In this document: piece by piece, positions 20,777-29,154 of the stretch
Numbering within the stretch: the stretch's first letter is position 1
Layout of the letters: the number at the start of each line of letters is the position of its first letter
DNA from: Streptosporangium minutum
Lineage (GTDB): Bacteria; Actinomycetota; Actinomycetes; Streptosporangiales; Streptosporangiaceae
Assembly (NCBI RefSeq): GCF_002149035.1
Contig: NZ_NGFP01000002.1
Location: 1-64,000 of the forward strand
DNA length: 64,000 nt
Direction: 5' to 3'
Program-made: the position numbers and the translations under genes
The notes under the pieces: generated by a model
Seen by the model: only the letters and a program-made list of their open reading frames with translations
Told to the model about the DNA's origin: nothing
Database searches by the model: none

Positions 20777-22024
20777 TCACGCGTTCGTCGCCGTGACGGT
20801 GCCGGTGGTGCCGTCGACGGTGATGACGGTGTCGTCGTGGAGCCTGCTCGTCGCGTTCGGGATGCCGAGGACGGCGGGGATGGCGTGCTCGCGAGCGACG
20901 ATCGCGGCATGGGAGAGCACGCCTCCGGTCTCGGTGACGACGCCTGCGGCGATGCGCAGCAGCGGCGTCCAAGCGGGGTCGGTGAAGGGGCAGACGAGGA
21001 TGTCACCCGGGCGCACGCGCGCGAAGTCGCCGGGACCGCGGATGACCCTCGCGGTGCCGGTCACGGTCCCGCGGCTGCCCGGTGTCCCGGTGAGCGTCGC
21101 GGCCGGGGCGTCCGAGGCGCTGGAAGGCGACGCCGGCGGTGGGAGCGCGGCGGTGACCGGCCGTGCTTGCAGAACCCAAATGCGGCCGTCGACGATCGCC
21201 CACTCGATGTCCTGCGGCCCGCCGAATACGGCAGCGATCTCCTCGCCCAGCTTGGCGAGCCGCGTGGCGGTCGCGTCGTCGATCGTCGGTTGGTCCCGGG
21301 CGGAGGTGGGCACGTCGCGAATGACGAGCTCCGTGCCGCGCCGGTCAAGGCGGGTCCGTTTGTCCGCGACGGTGCGTGTGACCGACCCGTTCTCGGCGAC
21401 GCGGTAGGCGTCAGGGGTGACCGTGCCACCGACGACGCTGGGGCCGAGGCCCCAGGACGCCTCGATCCCGGTCGCGTCATCCGGGCCCGCGGGTGTGAAC
21501 ATGACCCCGGATACCTCGGCGTCCAGATGGCGTTGGACGATGACGGCCATCACAGGATCGTCGGAAGGGCGGCCGTCGCGGCCGCAGGCACCCCGGTAGT
21601 CGATGGCGCGGGGGGAGAACAGCGAGGCCCAGCAGGCACGTACGGCATCGGCGACCTCGCTGACTCCGCGCACAGCGAGAAAGCTCTCGTGCTGACCGGC
21701 CGCCGACGCCTGAGCGGTGTCTTCGCCTGCTGCCGATGACCTCACCGCCACGGGCGGATCGCCGAGCTCGTCGAGTGCGCGTCCCAGTGCGTCGATCACG
21801 GTGGCGCGGACCGGGCGGGCCTCGACCGTCCGCCGCGCCGCGTCAAGATCGTCCGACTCGCCGGTGAGTCGTGCGAGGTCCAGGTCGCGGACAGCGTCGA
21901 GGTAGGCGGCGAACGGGACGACGAAACCGTCGGGGACCGGCAGACCCGCGCGGAGCAGCGCGCCGAGTGCGCCGGCCTTGCCCCCGCAGGTATCCGCCAC
22001 AGCCTCCATGAGGGGAACGATCAT
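20777..22024 (-). CDS. Minimal PEP synthase / rifampin phosphotransferase-like protein
   Basis: 415-residue dikinase-type protein. An N-terminal ATP-grasp domain (about 1-310) has GGKAGALGALLRAGLPVPDGFVV, VAVRSSAAGEDTAQASAAGQ and a domain end at QDIEWAIVDGRIWVLQARPV. A C-terminal swivelling phosphohistidine domain has the catalytic His in TETGGVLSHAAIVAREH. Full PEP synthases and rifampin phosphotransferases are over 800 residues with a large substrate domain between or after these parts; that domain is absent here. The N-terminus at 22024 (MIVPLMEAVADTCGGKAG) gives the usual start of the ATP domain. Substrate is unknown; a swivel acting on a separate acceptor is possible. It is divergent from two small regulators at 22085-23112. 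Confidence 0.88.
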   Translation of the reverse strand: MIVPLMEAVADTCGGKAGALGALLRAGLPVPDGFVVPFAAYLDAVRDLDLARLTGESDDLDAARRTVEARPVRATVIDALGRALDELGDPPVAVRSSAAGEDTAQASAAGQHESFLAVRGVSEVADAVRACWASLFSPRAIDYRGACGRDGRPSDDPVMAVIVQRHLDAEVSGVMFTPAGPDDATGIEASWGLGPSVVGGTVTPDAYRVAENGSVTRTVADKRTRLDRRGTELVIRDVPTSARDQPTIDDATATRLAKLGEEIAAVFGGPQDIEWAIVDGRIWVLQARPVTAALPPPASPSSASDAPAATLTGTPGSRGTVTGTARVIRGPGDFARVRPGDILVCPFTDPAWTPLLRIAAGVVTETGGVLSHAAIVAREHAIPAVLGIPNATSRLHDDTVITVDGTTGTVTATNA

Positions 22025-22084
22025 CCACCCCTGCCTTTCAACGAAATGTTGACGATGCGTTGCCGATTGTGGATCATTACTTGT
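22025..22084. promoter_or_regulatory. Divergent promoter with inverted repeat
   Basis: The 60-base gap between divergent genes, together with the start of the plus-strand gene, holds a perfect inverted repeat: GCGTTGC at 22057-22063 and GCAACGC at 22087-22093. A TTGACG box at 22049 could serve the plus-strand gene, whose ATG would then be nearly leaderless. Confidence 0.45.
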
Positions 22085-22480
22085 ATGCAACGCAAGCAGG
22101 ACATCGCCCAAAGCATGCACGCCGACCACGCCCAGGCCCACCGGGAGCAGGACGCGCGCGCGCGTCTTCTGGACCTGGGCGCAGACGCGCTCGACGCCCG
22201 TCCGTGGCAACCCTCGTCCGTCCCGCCGTCGGCGGTCGACCTCACGCGGTTCGCCGTCTGGCGCTCCGCCGACCTGGACCCGGATGACATCCTGGGCGCG
22301 CTCGCTCTCCTGCCCGCCGCGCGCGCCGAGGTCGAAGGTGTCGAAACCGCCCTGCTGTTCACGGCCCGGAGCGCGGGACTGACCTGGGCGCAGATGGCGC
22401 ACGCGATGGGGTTCAACTCCCCGCAGGCGTGCCAGCAGCGGTACACCCGCCTGGTGACACGACAGGACGCCGACTCGTGA
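22085..22480 (+). CDS. Small helix-turn-helix DNA-binding protein
   Basis: 131-residue protein whose C-terminal half holds a helix-turn-helix of the type found in small actinobacterial regulators (AGLTWAQMAHAMGFNSPQACQQRYTRL). The N-terminal half is charged and helical. I start at the ATG at 22085; a longer frame from 22046 adds residues unlike the family. It overlaps the next regulator by four bases (GTGA), so the two are co-translated. Divergence from the PEP-synthase-like gene suggests it regulates that gene. No target or ligand is visible. Confidence 0.75.
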   Translation: MQRKQDIAQSMHADHAQAHREQDARARLLDLGADALDARPWQPSSVPPSAVDLTRFAVWRSADLDPDDILGALALLPAARAEVEGVETALLFTARSAGLTWAQMAHAMGFNSPQACQQRYTRLVTRQDADS

Positions 22481-23112
22481 CGCGGGACTCTCCGCACGAC
22501 CTCCTGGTCCTGCACGCCGTGCGCATCACCGGGTTCGCGGACACCCCGGTGATCGCTCATCGGTACGGGCTCGATGCGGCCGAGACGGAAGAGGCGCTGC
22601 GCGACGCCGAGGCACGTGGGTGGGTTGGGCACACCGCCTTCGCCGGCACCGGAGGCTGGTCGTTGACCGAATCGGGCCGAGTCGAGAACGAGCGCCTGCT
22701 CGCGGCCGAGCTCGCACGCGCCGACGGCGCCGACGAGGTCCGTGACGTCTACCGCGAGTTCCTCCCGCTGAACGCCCTCCTGCTGCAGGCCTGCACCGAC
22801 TGGCAACTCCGGCCCACCGCCGGCGATCGGCTCGCCGTCAACGACCACTCCGATCCCGCCTGGGACGCCAGGATCCTCCACGAGCTCGCCGGCATCGACC
22901 GCGCCCTCCTGCCCCTCGCGGGCAGGCTCGGGAGCGTCCTCGCGCGGTTCCGCGGATACGACACGCGATTCACCGCGGCCCTGGCTCGCGCCCGAGCCGG
23001 GGAGGGCGCCTGGGTCGACCGCACCGACGTCGACTCCTGCCATCGTGTCTGGTTCGAGCTCCATGAAGATCTCATCGCCACGCTCGGCCTCGACCGGCAC
23101 GCGGAACCCTGA
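22477..23112 (+). CDS. Winged-helix regulator-like protein
   Basis: 211-residue protein with an N-terminal winged-helix region (residues 1-70: HAVRITGFADTPVIAHRYGL, then GWVGHTAFAGTGGWSLTESGR) and a helical C-terminal part rich in Asp and Arg. The GTG start overlaps the stop of the preceding small HTH gene. The pair faces the PEP-synthase-like gene, an arrangement I infer to be a regulatory module for it. Not assignable to a named family from sequence alone. Confidence 0.7.
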   Translation: MTRDSPHDLLVLHAVRITGFADTPVIAHRYGLDAAETEEALRDAEARGWVGHTAFAGTGGWSLTESGRVENERLLAAELARADGADEVRDVYREFLPLNALLLQACTDWQLRPTAGDRLAVNDHSDPAWDARILHELAGIDRALLPLAGRLGSVLARFRGYDTRFTAALARARAGEGAWVDRTDVDSCHRVWFELHEDLIATLGLDRHAEP

Positions 23113-23339
23113 ACCCATGCTCCGCCGGCCCTCGCCCGACGGTCACCTCGCCGTCAGCCGGGACCCGGTAGACGCCGGCCACCGGCGGATGCCCGCCCCT
23201 GTTCTTGCCGGTGGGGATGGCCTGCTTGCGGGCGGTGGGTACGGCGAGGACCTCCAGGCGGGCCGTACGGCGGTGTCGCCGCCGTCGGCCCGTGGCGCGG
23301 ACCGGCCCCCTCGCCGGCTGAGTGCGCTGATCGGCCGGC

Positions 23340-23939
23340 TCAGCGGACGCGGTCGTAGACCATGGCGATCTCGCCCAGCTCGCCGGTCTCCTGGTGGGTG
23401 AGCGTCCACTTCGAGGCCGGCAGGCCGTCGTCGAACAGTCGCCGCCCACCCCCGGCGATCTCGGGGAAGATCATGAGGTTCAGCCGGTCGAGCAGGTCCG
23501 CCGACAGGAGCGGCTTGATGATGCTGGCGCTGCTGTTGACGAGGATGTCGCCCTCACCGGTGGCCTTGAGTTCGGCGACGACGTCGGCGGCCGGGGCGTT
23601 CACCACGCGGGTGCGTTCCCACGGCGCTTCGGTCAAGGTGGTCGAGAAGACCACCTTTTCGGTGTCGACCAGCCACTTCGCGTATCCGCGATCACGCGGA
23701 TCGGCGTTCTCGTCTTCGGCGACAGACGGCCAGTACCCCAGGAATCCCTCGGCATTGATGCGGCCGAGCAGCGCCGTCGTCGCGCCCTCCCAGATGCCGG
23801 TCATGTGGTCTCGCGCGACCTCGCTGGTCACATACGGGGCGAACGCCCCGAAATCGCCGGGCCCGCCGGGGCCGTTGTAACGCCCGTCGAGGGTGAGGCT
23901 CAGGTTCGCGGTCACCCTGCGGCCGGTCGAGCTGGTCAT
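23340..23939 (-). CDS. Dihydrofolate reductase / RibD C-terminal domain family protein
   Basis: 199-residue protein of the DHFR-like RibD C-terminal superfamily. It begins RRVTANLSLTLDGRYNGPGG and carries the NADPH-binding-type segment GDILVNSSASIIKPLL followed by LDRLNLMIFPEIAGGGRRLFDDG. These small stand-alone proteins are predicted reductases of unknown substrate. Its ATG overlaps the stop of the ArsR-SRPBCC gene upstream, so the two are expressed together. Confidence 0.92.
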   Translation of the reverse strand: MTSSTGRRVTANLSLTLDGRYNGPGGPGDFGAFAPYVTSEVARDHMTGIWEGATTALLGRINAEGFLGYWPSVAEDENADPRDRGYAKWLVDTEKVVFSTTLTEAPWERTRVVNAPAADVVAELKATGEGDILVNSSASIIKPLLSADLLDRLNLMIFPEIAGGGRRLFDDGLPASKWTLTHQETGELGEIAMVYDRVR

Positions 23940-24793
23940 TTCGTGCTCCTTTTATTGGTGTCGTGCTCGGTGTCGTGCGAGTCCGCGGCGAGGGTCGCCG
24001 CGAGTTTGTCGAGGCTCTGGCCGAAGCCGATCTCGATGCCTGCGATGAAGTCCGCGGAGTCGACGGTGCTGTCGGTGATCCGGTAATGGACGTCGAGGTC
24101 GGTGCCGGTGCCGGTGGGCCGCAGGCCCATATCGACGTGGGCGGTGAAGGCGAGGCCGCCGCCGGGAAGCAGTGGGGAGAGCCGGTAGGCGAGGCGCTCA
24201 CCGGGGCACACGTCGTCGACGACCCCCTCCGCGCGCCCGGCGACCAGGTCGGAGCCGTCGGCGTCCTCGGCATCGCGGTACTCATGGAGGATCCGCCCGC
24301 CCGGTCGCGCCTCGAAGACGAGCTCGGAGACGCGGAGGTCGTCGGGTGTCCACCACCGGGTGAGCAGGGAGGTCTCGGTCAGGTGGCGCCAGACCAGCTC
24401 GGGGCGCCCCGCCAGCGACCGGAGGAACCGGAACGAGCGGCCGTCGGCCCACCCCGGCTCTGTCGCGGCGAGCCGCTCTGCCTGGAGGCTGTGCCCATAG
24501 CGGTTGTAGGTCCCGCGCGGGCCGCCGGCCTGGTCCGCGGTGTCGGCGAGCCGGCTGAGCGCAGCCGCCAGGTCTCGCAGCGGAGCGGACCGAAGCGCGT
24601 AGACGCGGCGCTGGCCGGCGCGCTGGGAGGTGACGACGCCGGCGCGCTCAAGGGTCTGCAGGTGCTTGGTCGTCTGCGGCTGGCGCGCCCCGGTGAGCTG
24701 GGCGAGGACACCGACCGGCCGGGGCCGTTCGGCCAGCAGGTTCACGAGCCGCCAGCGGGCCGGGTCGGCCAGTGCGGTGAGGAGTGCGTCCAT
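23936..24793 (-). CDS. ArsR-type regulator fused to an SRPBCC (AHSA1-like) domain
   Basis: 285-residue two-domain protein. Residues 1-90 form an ArsR winged helix (ALADPARWRLVNLLAERPRPVGVLAQ, then RQPQTTKHLQTLERAGVV). Residues about 115-265 form a START/SRPBCC fold of the AHSA1 type (RPELVWRHLTETSLLTRWWTPDDLRVS). This fusion is common in actinomycetes, often beside DHFR-like proteins, as here. The SRPBCC part probably binds a hydrophobic ligand that controls DNA binding; this is inference. An AT-rich inverted repeat immediately upstream is the probable autoregulatory operator. Confidence 0.92.
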   Translation of the reverse strand: MDALLTALADPARWRLVNLLAERPRPVGVLAQLTGARQPQTTKHLQTLERAGVVTSQRAGQRRVYALRSAPLRDLAAALSRLADTADQAGGPRGTYNRYGHSLQAERLAATEPGWADGRSFRFLRSLAGRPELVWRHLTETSLLTRWWTPDDLRVSELVFEARPGGRILHEYRDAEDADGSDLVAGRAEGVVDDVCPGERLAYRLSPLLPGGGLAFTAHVDMGLRPTGTGTDLDVHYRITDSTVDSADFIAGIEIGFGQSLDKLAATLAADSHDTEHDTNKRSTK

Positions 24794-24800
24794 AGGAGCA

Positions 24801-24836
24801 AGTATTCCTGATGAAGAATATTCGTGTCAAGGAATA
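24801..24836. promoter_or_regulatory. Candidate ArsR-type operator
   Basis: An AT-rich island just upstream of the ArsR-SRPBCC start contains TATTC (24803-24807) and GAATA (24816-24820) as inverted arms, the palindrome GAATATTC, and a further GGAATA. This suits an ArsR winged-helix site. Nothing supportable was seen in the 270 bases beyond it. Confidence 0.55.
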
Positions 24837-25110
24837 AATGCTGGATCGGTCGGCCCGGCTCGGGGCCGACCGGCCCCGAGCCGGACCCATCGTCACCCGG
24901 CCTCTCCAGCCGTCATGCGAGGCGAGCCGGGCGAACGGTGTCCGGCGGCGAGGCAGCCGCGAGGATCGGGCAGTGTGCCCGTTGCCGGGCGATCACGTTC
25001 GCTTCGGTGCTGGAGCGGAGGGCGACCAGCCGGTACGGCGGCGCGGTCAGCATGGCGTCCGACATCGCCATGACAGATGCGGCCGGCCACTCCGATGAAG
25101 GTCCGGGCTG

Positions 25111-26061
25111 TCAGGAGGCGTTGGTCCGGAAGGCGGAGCGGTAGGACTGCGGCGTGACGCCGACGACGCGTTTGAACCGCTCCCGGAACGCGGTGGGCGA
25201 ACCGAAACCGGCCTGTGCGGCAATGCGCTCCACGCCGTGGTCGGTGGTCTCCAGCAGGAACTGCGAACGCCGTACGCGGGCTCGCAGCAGCCACTGCAGC
25301 GGGGTGGTGCCCGTCTGCTCCCGGAAGCGGCGGCTGAAGGTCCTCTCGCTCAGCCCGCTGCGCGCGGCCATCTCTGCCAGGGTCACCTCCTGGGCCAGGT
25401 TGTCCTCGATCCACGACAGCACCGGCTCCAGCAGCGAGCCCTGCGGTACCGGCGGCTGGGCGTGCACGATGAACTGCGCCTGCCCGCCCTCCCGTTCCAG
25501 CGGCGTCACCGACAGCCGGGCCAGGTCCGCGGCGACCGCCGAGCCGAGGTCGCGCCGGATGATGTGCAGGCACAGGTCCAGGCCGGCGGCGGCCCCGGCC
25601 GAGGTCAGGATCTGGCCGTTGTCGACGTACAGCACGTCCGGTCGCACATCGACCAGCGGGAACATCGTGGCCAGCCGGTGGGCCGCCGCCCAGTGCGTGG
25701 TCGCGCTCAGCCCGTCCAGCAGGCCGGCCGCGCCCAGGATGAACGCTCCCGCGCAGATGGACGCGATCCGGGTGCCGGCGGCCGCTGCCGCGCGCAGAGC
25801 GTCGAGCACCTCCTCCCCGGGAGGGGAGGCTCGCTCCGAACAGCCCGGCACGACGATCGTGTCGGCCTGCCGCAGTGCCTCCAGGCCGTGCGGGGCGATG
25901 AGCGTGAAGGCCTCGCTGACCACCTGCGGTGTCGCCGCACAGACCTGGACCCGGTACGGGCGGCGCCCGTCCGCCAGTCGGGCACGCCCGAACACCTCGA
26001 TCGGGGTCGCCATGTCGGCCGCCACCACATGGTCCAGAGCCAGGACCGCCACCGTGTGCAT
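25111..26061 (-). CDS. GlxA-family AraC-type regulator with DJ-1/PfpI domain
   Basis: 316-residue transcription factor. The N-terminal half is a DJ-1/PfpI-like domain (HTVAVLALDHVVAADMATPIEVFG, with the elbow Cys in SICAGAFILG). The C-terminal 100 residues are an AraC double helix-turn-helix (LAEMAARSGLSERTFSRRF, then IAAQAGFGSPTAFRERFK and VGVTPQSYR). I favour the ATG at 26061, where the DJ-1 domain begins; a GTG 33 bases upstream is also in frame. Such regulators usually activate adjacent genes; the divergent DUF6010 gene and the tandem repeats before it are natural candidates. Confidence 0.93.
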   Translation of the reverse strand: MHTVAVLALDHVVAADMATPIEVFGRARLADGRRPYRVQVCAATPQVVSEAFTLIAPHGLEALRQADTIVVPGCSERASPPGEEVLDALRAAAAAGTRIASICAGAFILGAAGLLDGLSATTHWAAAHRLATMFPLVDVRPDVLYVDNGQILTSAGAAAGLDLCLHIIRRDLGSAVAADLARLSVTPLEREGGQAQFIVHAQPPVPQGSLLEPVLSWIEDNLAQEVTLAEMAARSGLSERTFSRRFREQTGTTPLQWLLRARVRRSQFLLETTDHGVERIAAQAGFGSPTAFRERFKRVVGVTPQSYRSAFRTNAS

Positions 26062-26448
26062 GGGGGACACGGTAAAGGAGAGCTCGCCAGCCACGGACGA
26101 GCGGTTCAGAGGGTCGGTGCGGCCATCTTCGCAGGCAGCGTCGGATGGCGAGAACCCGTTGGAAATTGTCGATCCAGCTCATGGGGCCCGGCGGCCGGTC
26201 GGCCTAGCCTTGCGCTGCGAGATTCCGAGCATATGGAGAAGGAGCGGTATCCGATGCACGCGTAGTCCGTCTTGTCCGACGGTTCCGACCTGCTGGATGT
26301 CATCGCCCCCATGAGGTCCCGCACGCCGCGGGGATGGCCACCGACGGCGCGGGGACCGCCGAACCGGTCACCGCGGAAGGCGTCTGACCAGGGCGCCGAA
26401 GCGGGCCGGCCAGGTCCGCGCCGGCTGGAACCGGGCGTATCTCCACCG

Positions 26449-26518
26449 TGTCCGGACGCCGTCAACGCAACGTGCACGTTCTCCATGTCCGGACACCGTC
26501 AATCCAACGTGCACGTTC
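26449..26518. repeat. Two 33-base direct repeats upstream of the DUF6010 gene
   Basis: Two copies (26449-26481 and 26486-26518) differ at three positions with a period of 37 bases. Each contains two palindromes: TGTCCGGAC(A/G) and the perfect AACGTGCACGTT in copy one's core CAACGTGCACGTTC. They lie 23 bases before the DUF6010 start in the otherwise gene-less interval 26062-26540, downstream of the divergent GlxA-type regulator. AraC-family proteins often bind direct repeats, so this is a plausible operator. Confidence 0.6.
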
Positions 26519-26540
26519 GCAGAACGGATCACCACGCCTC

Positions 26541-26978
26541 ATGTCCATCTTCATGCCGATCCTGATCGGTCTGATCGCCGTCTCCCTCATGTCTCTGATC
26601 CCTGAGCCGCATCGGCGCCGCGTCAATGCCGTGGTGGTCGCCGGTGCAGGCGCCGCCTACCTCAGCGGAGGCGGGCTCGGCCACTGGGAGTTCGTGCTGC
26701 CGGTCGTCATGAGCTACGTCGCCTACCGAGGGCTCGAGAGCTGGACGTTCATCGGCATCGGCTGGCTGCTCCACACCGCCTGGGACGTGCTGCACCATCT
26801 GAAGGGCAGTCCCATCCTCCCCTTCGCCGAGCACTCCTCCTTCGGCTGCGCCATCTGCGACCCGGTGATAGCGCTGTGGTGTTTCGCGGGCGGACCGTCG
26901 ATCATCGGCTGGGCTCGCACACGTCTCTCCCGCAGACCGGTGGTGCCGATCGGCGCCCCCAGCGGGCAACCCGAATAG
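26541..26978 (+). CDS. DUF6010 family membrane protein
   Basis: 145-residue integral membrane protein with about four hydrophobic helices (PILIGLIAVSLMSLIP, VVVAGAGAAYLSGG, FVLPVVMSYVAYRG, FIGIGWLLHTAWDVLHH). Histidines in the third and fourth segments and two cysteines in GCAICDPVIALWCF are typical of DUF6010 proteins, whose function is unknown. I start at the ATG at 26541; in-frame sequence upstream runs through the direct repeats and is unlikely to be coding. Confidence 0.85.
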   Translation: MSIFMPILIGLIAVSLMSLIPEPHRRRVNAVVVAGAGAAYLSGGGLGHWEFVLPVVMSYVAYRGLESWTFIGIGWLLHTAWDVLHHLKGSPILPFAEHSSFGCAICDPVIALWCFAGGPSIIGWARTRLSRRPVVPIGAPSGQPE

Positions 26979-27060
26979 GGCCTCGATCGGCCGAGGTCAC
27001 GCACAACCCCCGCGTACGGGCCGAAGCGAAACGCCCCGCGCATGTGCGAGGAAGGTACTG

Positions 27061-27240
27061 ATGACCGCTGCCCCGTCCGACGCGGCCTGCGCCGAGCGGC
27101 AGACGCACGACGGTGCCATCTTCGCCGACCCGCGCAGCGCGGCAGCAAGGACGCCGCGCGCCAAGGATCGGCCCCGCAGCTGCGAGTTGACGTTCTTCGG
27201 CTACGGAGTGCTGCCGCCGACCTTTTCCCACCGGTGGTGA
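27061..27240 (+). CDS. Possible 59-residue hypothetical protein
   Basis: Short frame with an AGGAAGG ribosome-binding site five bases before its ATG. The product is rich in Ala, Arg and Pro and matches no family I recognise. It could be a gene remnant. Apart from this, the 430-base interval 26979-27411 shows nothing supportable. Confidence 0.25.
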   Translation: MTAAPSDAACAERQTHDGAIFADPRSAAARTPRAKDRPRSCELTFFGYGVLPPTFSHRW

Positions 27241-27411
27241 GCGGGGGAGAGGCGGCTCCCGCCGACCCGGCGTTCCGGGGGACGATTCGCACAGGGCGCC
27301 GCCCTCGTCATCGATCTCGTGGACGCGTACTCGTTCCGCCGTCCGGGCGGCGGCCTGGCGGCACAACGCCGCCCGGACAGCCCCTCGCCGCATACGGGCT
27401 CACCGGCGGCG

Positions 27412-28008
27412 TCAGGATGACCGCGGTAGCTGCAGTCCCCGGAGGAGCAGTTCGACCAACCGGCGGGGGTCGTAGCGGGGGTCGCTGTCACGCCCGATGC
27501 AGAGGTTGCCGACGCCGCGCATCAGTTCGTAGGCGTGCGTACCGGGCCTGATCTCGCCGGCGTCGACTGCGGCGTCGAGCAACTGCGCGCAGACGGGCAC
27601 CAGGCGGTCGAGGAAGTAGGTGTGCAGCGTGTCGAAGCCGCTGCTGTCCGATTGCAACGCGTTGGCGAGTCCGTGCTTCGTGACCAGGAAGTCGACGAAG
27701 AGGGCGACCCACTGACGGAGTGCCGCGAGCGGAGAGTCGGCACTGCCCAGCAGGCTCGGGCCGGCCTCGGCGCATGCCTCGACCTGGTGGCGGTAGACGG
27801 CGACGACGAGATCCGCCCGGGTCGGGAAGTGGCGGTAGATCGTCCCCATTCCGACGCCCGCTCTGGCCGCGATCTCACGGATCGGCGCGTCGACGCCGGA
27901 GGTGACGAACACCGCGGCGGCGGCGGAAAGCAGCGTCTGCTGGTTGCGCAGCGCGTCAGCCCGCTTGCTCCGGGCCGGCACCTCCCCGGACTGGCCTGTA
28001 GTGGGCAC
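27412..28008 (-). CDS. TetR-family repressor
   Basis: 198-residue TetR regulator. The N-terminal helix-turn-helix is clear (IREIAARAGVGMGTIYRHFPTRADLVVAVY). The C-terminal ligand domain is typical of the clade with TetR_C_33-like ends (YELMRGVGNLCIGRDSD). GTG start at 28008, placed six bases after AAGGAG; a second GTG three bases upstream is possible. It is divergent from the hydrolase at 28175, and two matching palindromes in the shared promoter make it the probable repressor of both genes. Confidence 0.93.
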   Translation of the reverse strand: MPTTGQSGEVPARSKRADALRNQQTLLSAAAAVFVTSGVDAPIREIAARAGVGMGTIYRHFPTRADLVVAVYRHQVEACAEAGPSLLGSADSPLAALRQWVALFVDFLVTKHGLANALQSDSSGFDTLHTYFLDRLVPVCAQLLDAAVDAGEIRPGTHAYELMRGVGNLCIGRDSDPRYDPRRLVELLLRGLQLPRSS

Positions 28009-28030
28009 CACGCTCTCCTTCCGGCAGCCG

Positions 28031-28080
28031 TTGACAAAACGGAACAGCGCTCCGTATATTAATCGGAGCAACGCTCCGAT
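28031..28080 (+). promoter_or_regulatory. Hydrolase promoter with two TetR operators
   Basis: A sigma-70-type promoter reads TTGACA (28031-28036), 18 bases, TATATT (28055-28060). One operator (28038-28056, CGGAACAGCGCTCCG core) fills the spacer. A second (28062-28080) is a perfect palindrome, ATCGGAGC-AAC-GCTCCGAT, over the expected start point. The two centres are 24 bases apart. This is a textbook TetR-blocked promoter for the hydrolase gene. Confidence 0.85.
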
Positions 28081-28174
28081 TTCAGCGTAGCTGAAGCCGG
28101 ACACTCCTGCCCGCCTCACCCGCCGCCGGTCGAATGAGACCGGTGGCAGAGGCCATCGAACGGAACTACGCATC

Positions 28175-29134
28175 ATGAGTGAATCGACTTACACAGCCGG
28201 CACCCTCGGCTCGCCCGCCCCCGTCCTCTCGGTCCGTCCGGTAGTGCTGCCGGCTCCCGGCCGAGCCGTGGACCTGGAGGTGCGAGTCTCCGCGCCCGTG
28301 ACCGGGAGCGAGCTGCCGGTCATCCTCCTCTCGCACGGCCAGGGCTACTCGAACAACCTCTCCTCACTGAACGGCTACGCGCCACTCGCCGACTTCTGGG
28401 CGGCGCACGGCTTCGTCGTGATCCAGCCCACCCATCTGAGCTCCACGACGCTGAGCCTCGATCCCGGCACCCCCGGGGCCCCGCTGTACTGGCGATCGCG
28501 GGCCGAGGACATGAAGCGCATCCTCGACCAGTTCGACGTGATCGAGGCCGCCGTCCCGCAGCTCCTCGGGCGCCTGGACCGGAGCAAGGTCGCCGTGGCC
28601 GGGCACTCGATGGGCGGGCACACCGCGAGCCTGCTGCTGGGCGCCCGGCTCACCGATCCGCAGGACGGAACGGAAGTGAACCTGGCCGAGCCCCGGATCA
28701 AGGCGGGTGTGCTGCTCGCCGCGCCCGGCAGAGGCGGCGACGCCCTCACCGAGTCCGTGGCCGAGAGCCTTCCTTTCCTTCTGACCACGGATTTCTCCGA
28801 GATGACGACGCCCGCGCTCGTGGTCGCCGGCGACAAGGACATCTCCGCCCACCTGACGGTTCGGGGCCCGGACTGGCACGCCGATCCGTACTTCCTCTCT
28901 CCGGGCCCAAAGTCCCTGCTCACCCTGTTCGGCGCGGAGCACGGGCTCGGCGGGGTCTCCGGATATGACGTCGCCGAGACCACGGACGAGAGCCCCGCGC
29001 GAGTGTCTGTGGTCCAGCGGCTCACCTGGGCCTACCTCCGCGCCGAGCTCTACCCCGGGGATCCCGCCTGGCAGGCGGCGTGTGACGCGCTGACGGCCGG
29101 CCCCGACCCGCTCGGACAGGTCGAATCCAAGTAA
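28175..29134 (+). CDS. Alpha/beta hydrolase, chlorophyllase/PET-hydrolase-like
   Basis: 319-residue alpha/beta hydrolase. The oxyanion region is VILLSHGQGYSNN, the nucleophile elbow is AGHSMGGHT near residue 148, a likely acid is in VVAGDKDISAH, and the catalytic His is in FGAEHGLGG. There is no signal peptide, so it acts in the cytoplasm. Substrate cannot be read. The TetR repressor and its double operator directly upstream imply induction by a small ligand, perhaps the ester substrate itself. Confidence 0.88.
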   Translation: MSESTYTAGTLGSPAPVLSVRPVVLPAPGRAVDLEVRVSAPVTGSELPVILLSHGQGYSNNLSSLNGYAPLADFWAAHGFVVIQPTHLSSTTLSLDPGTPGAPLYWRSRAEDMKRILDQFDVIEAAVPQLLGRLDRSKVAVAGHSMGGHTASLLLGARLTDPQDGTEVNLAEPRIKAGVLLAAPGRGGDALTESVAESLPFLLTTDFSEMTTPALVVAGDKDISAHLTVRGPDWHADPYFLSPGPKSLLTLFGAEHGLGGVSGYDVAETTDESPARVSVVQRLTWAYLRAELYPGDPAWQAACDALTAGPDPLGQVESK

Positions 29135-29154
29135 GCCGAAGAGGAGCCATCTCT

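Noticed and set aside
27061-27240. Reading the 59-codon frame as a confident gene
   Set aside because: It has a ribosome site but no recognisable fold or family; kept only as a low-confidence feature.
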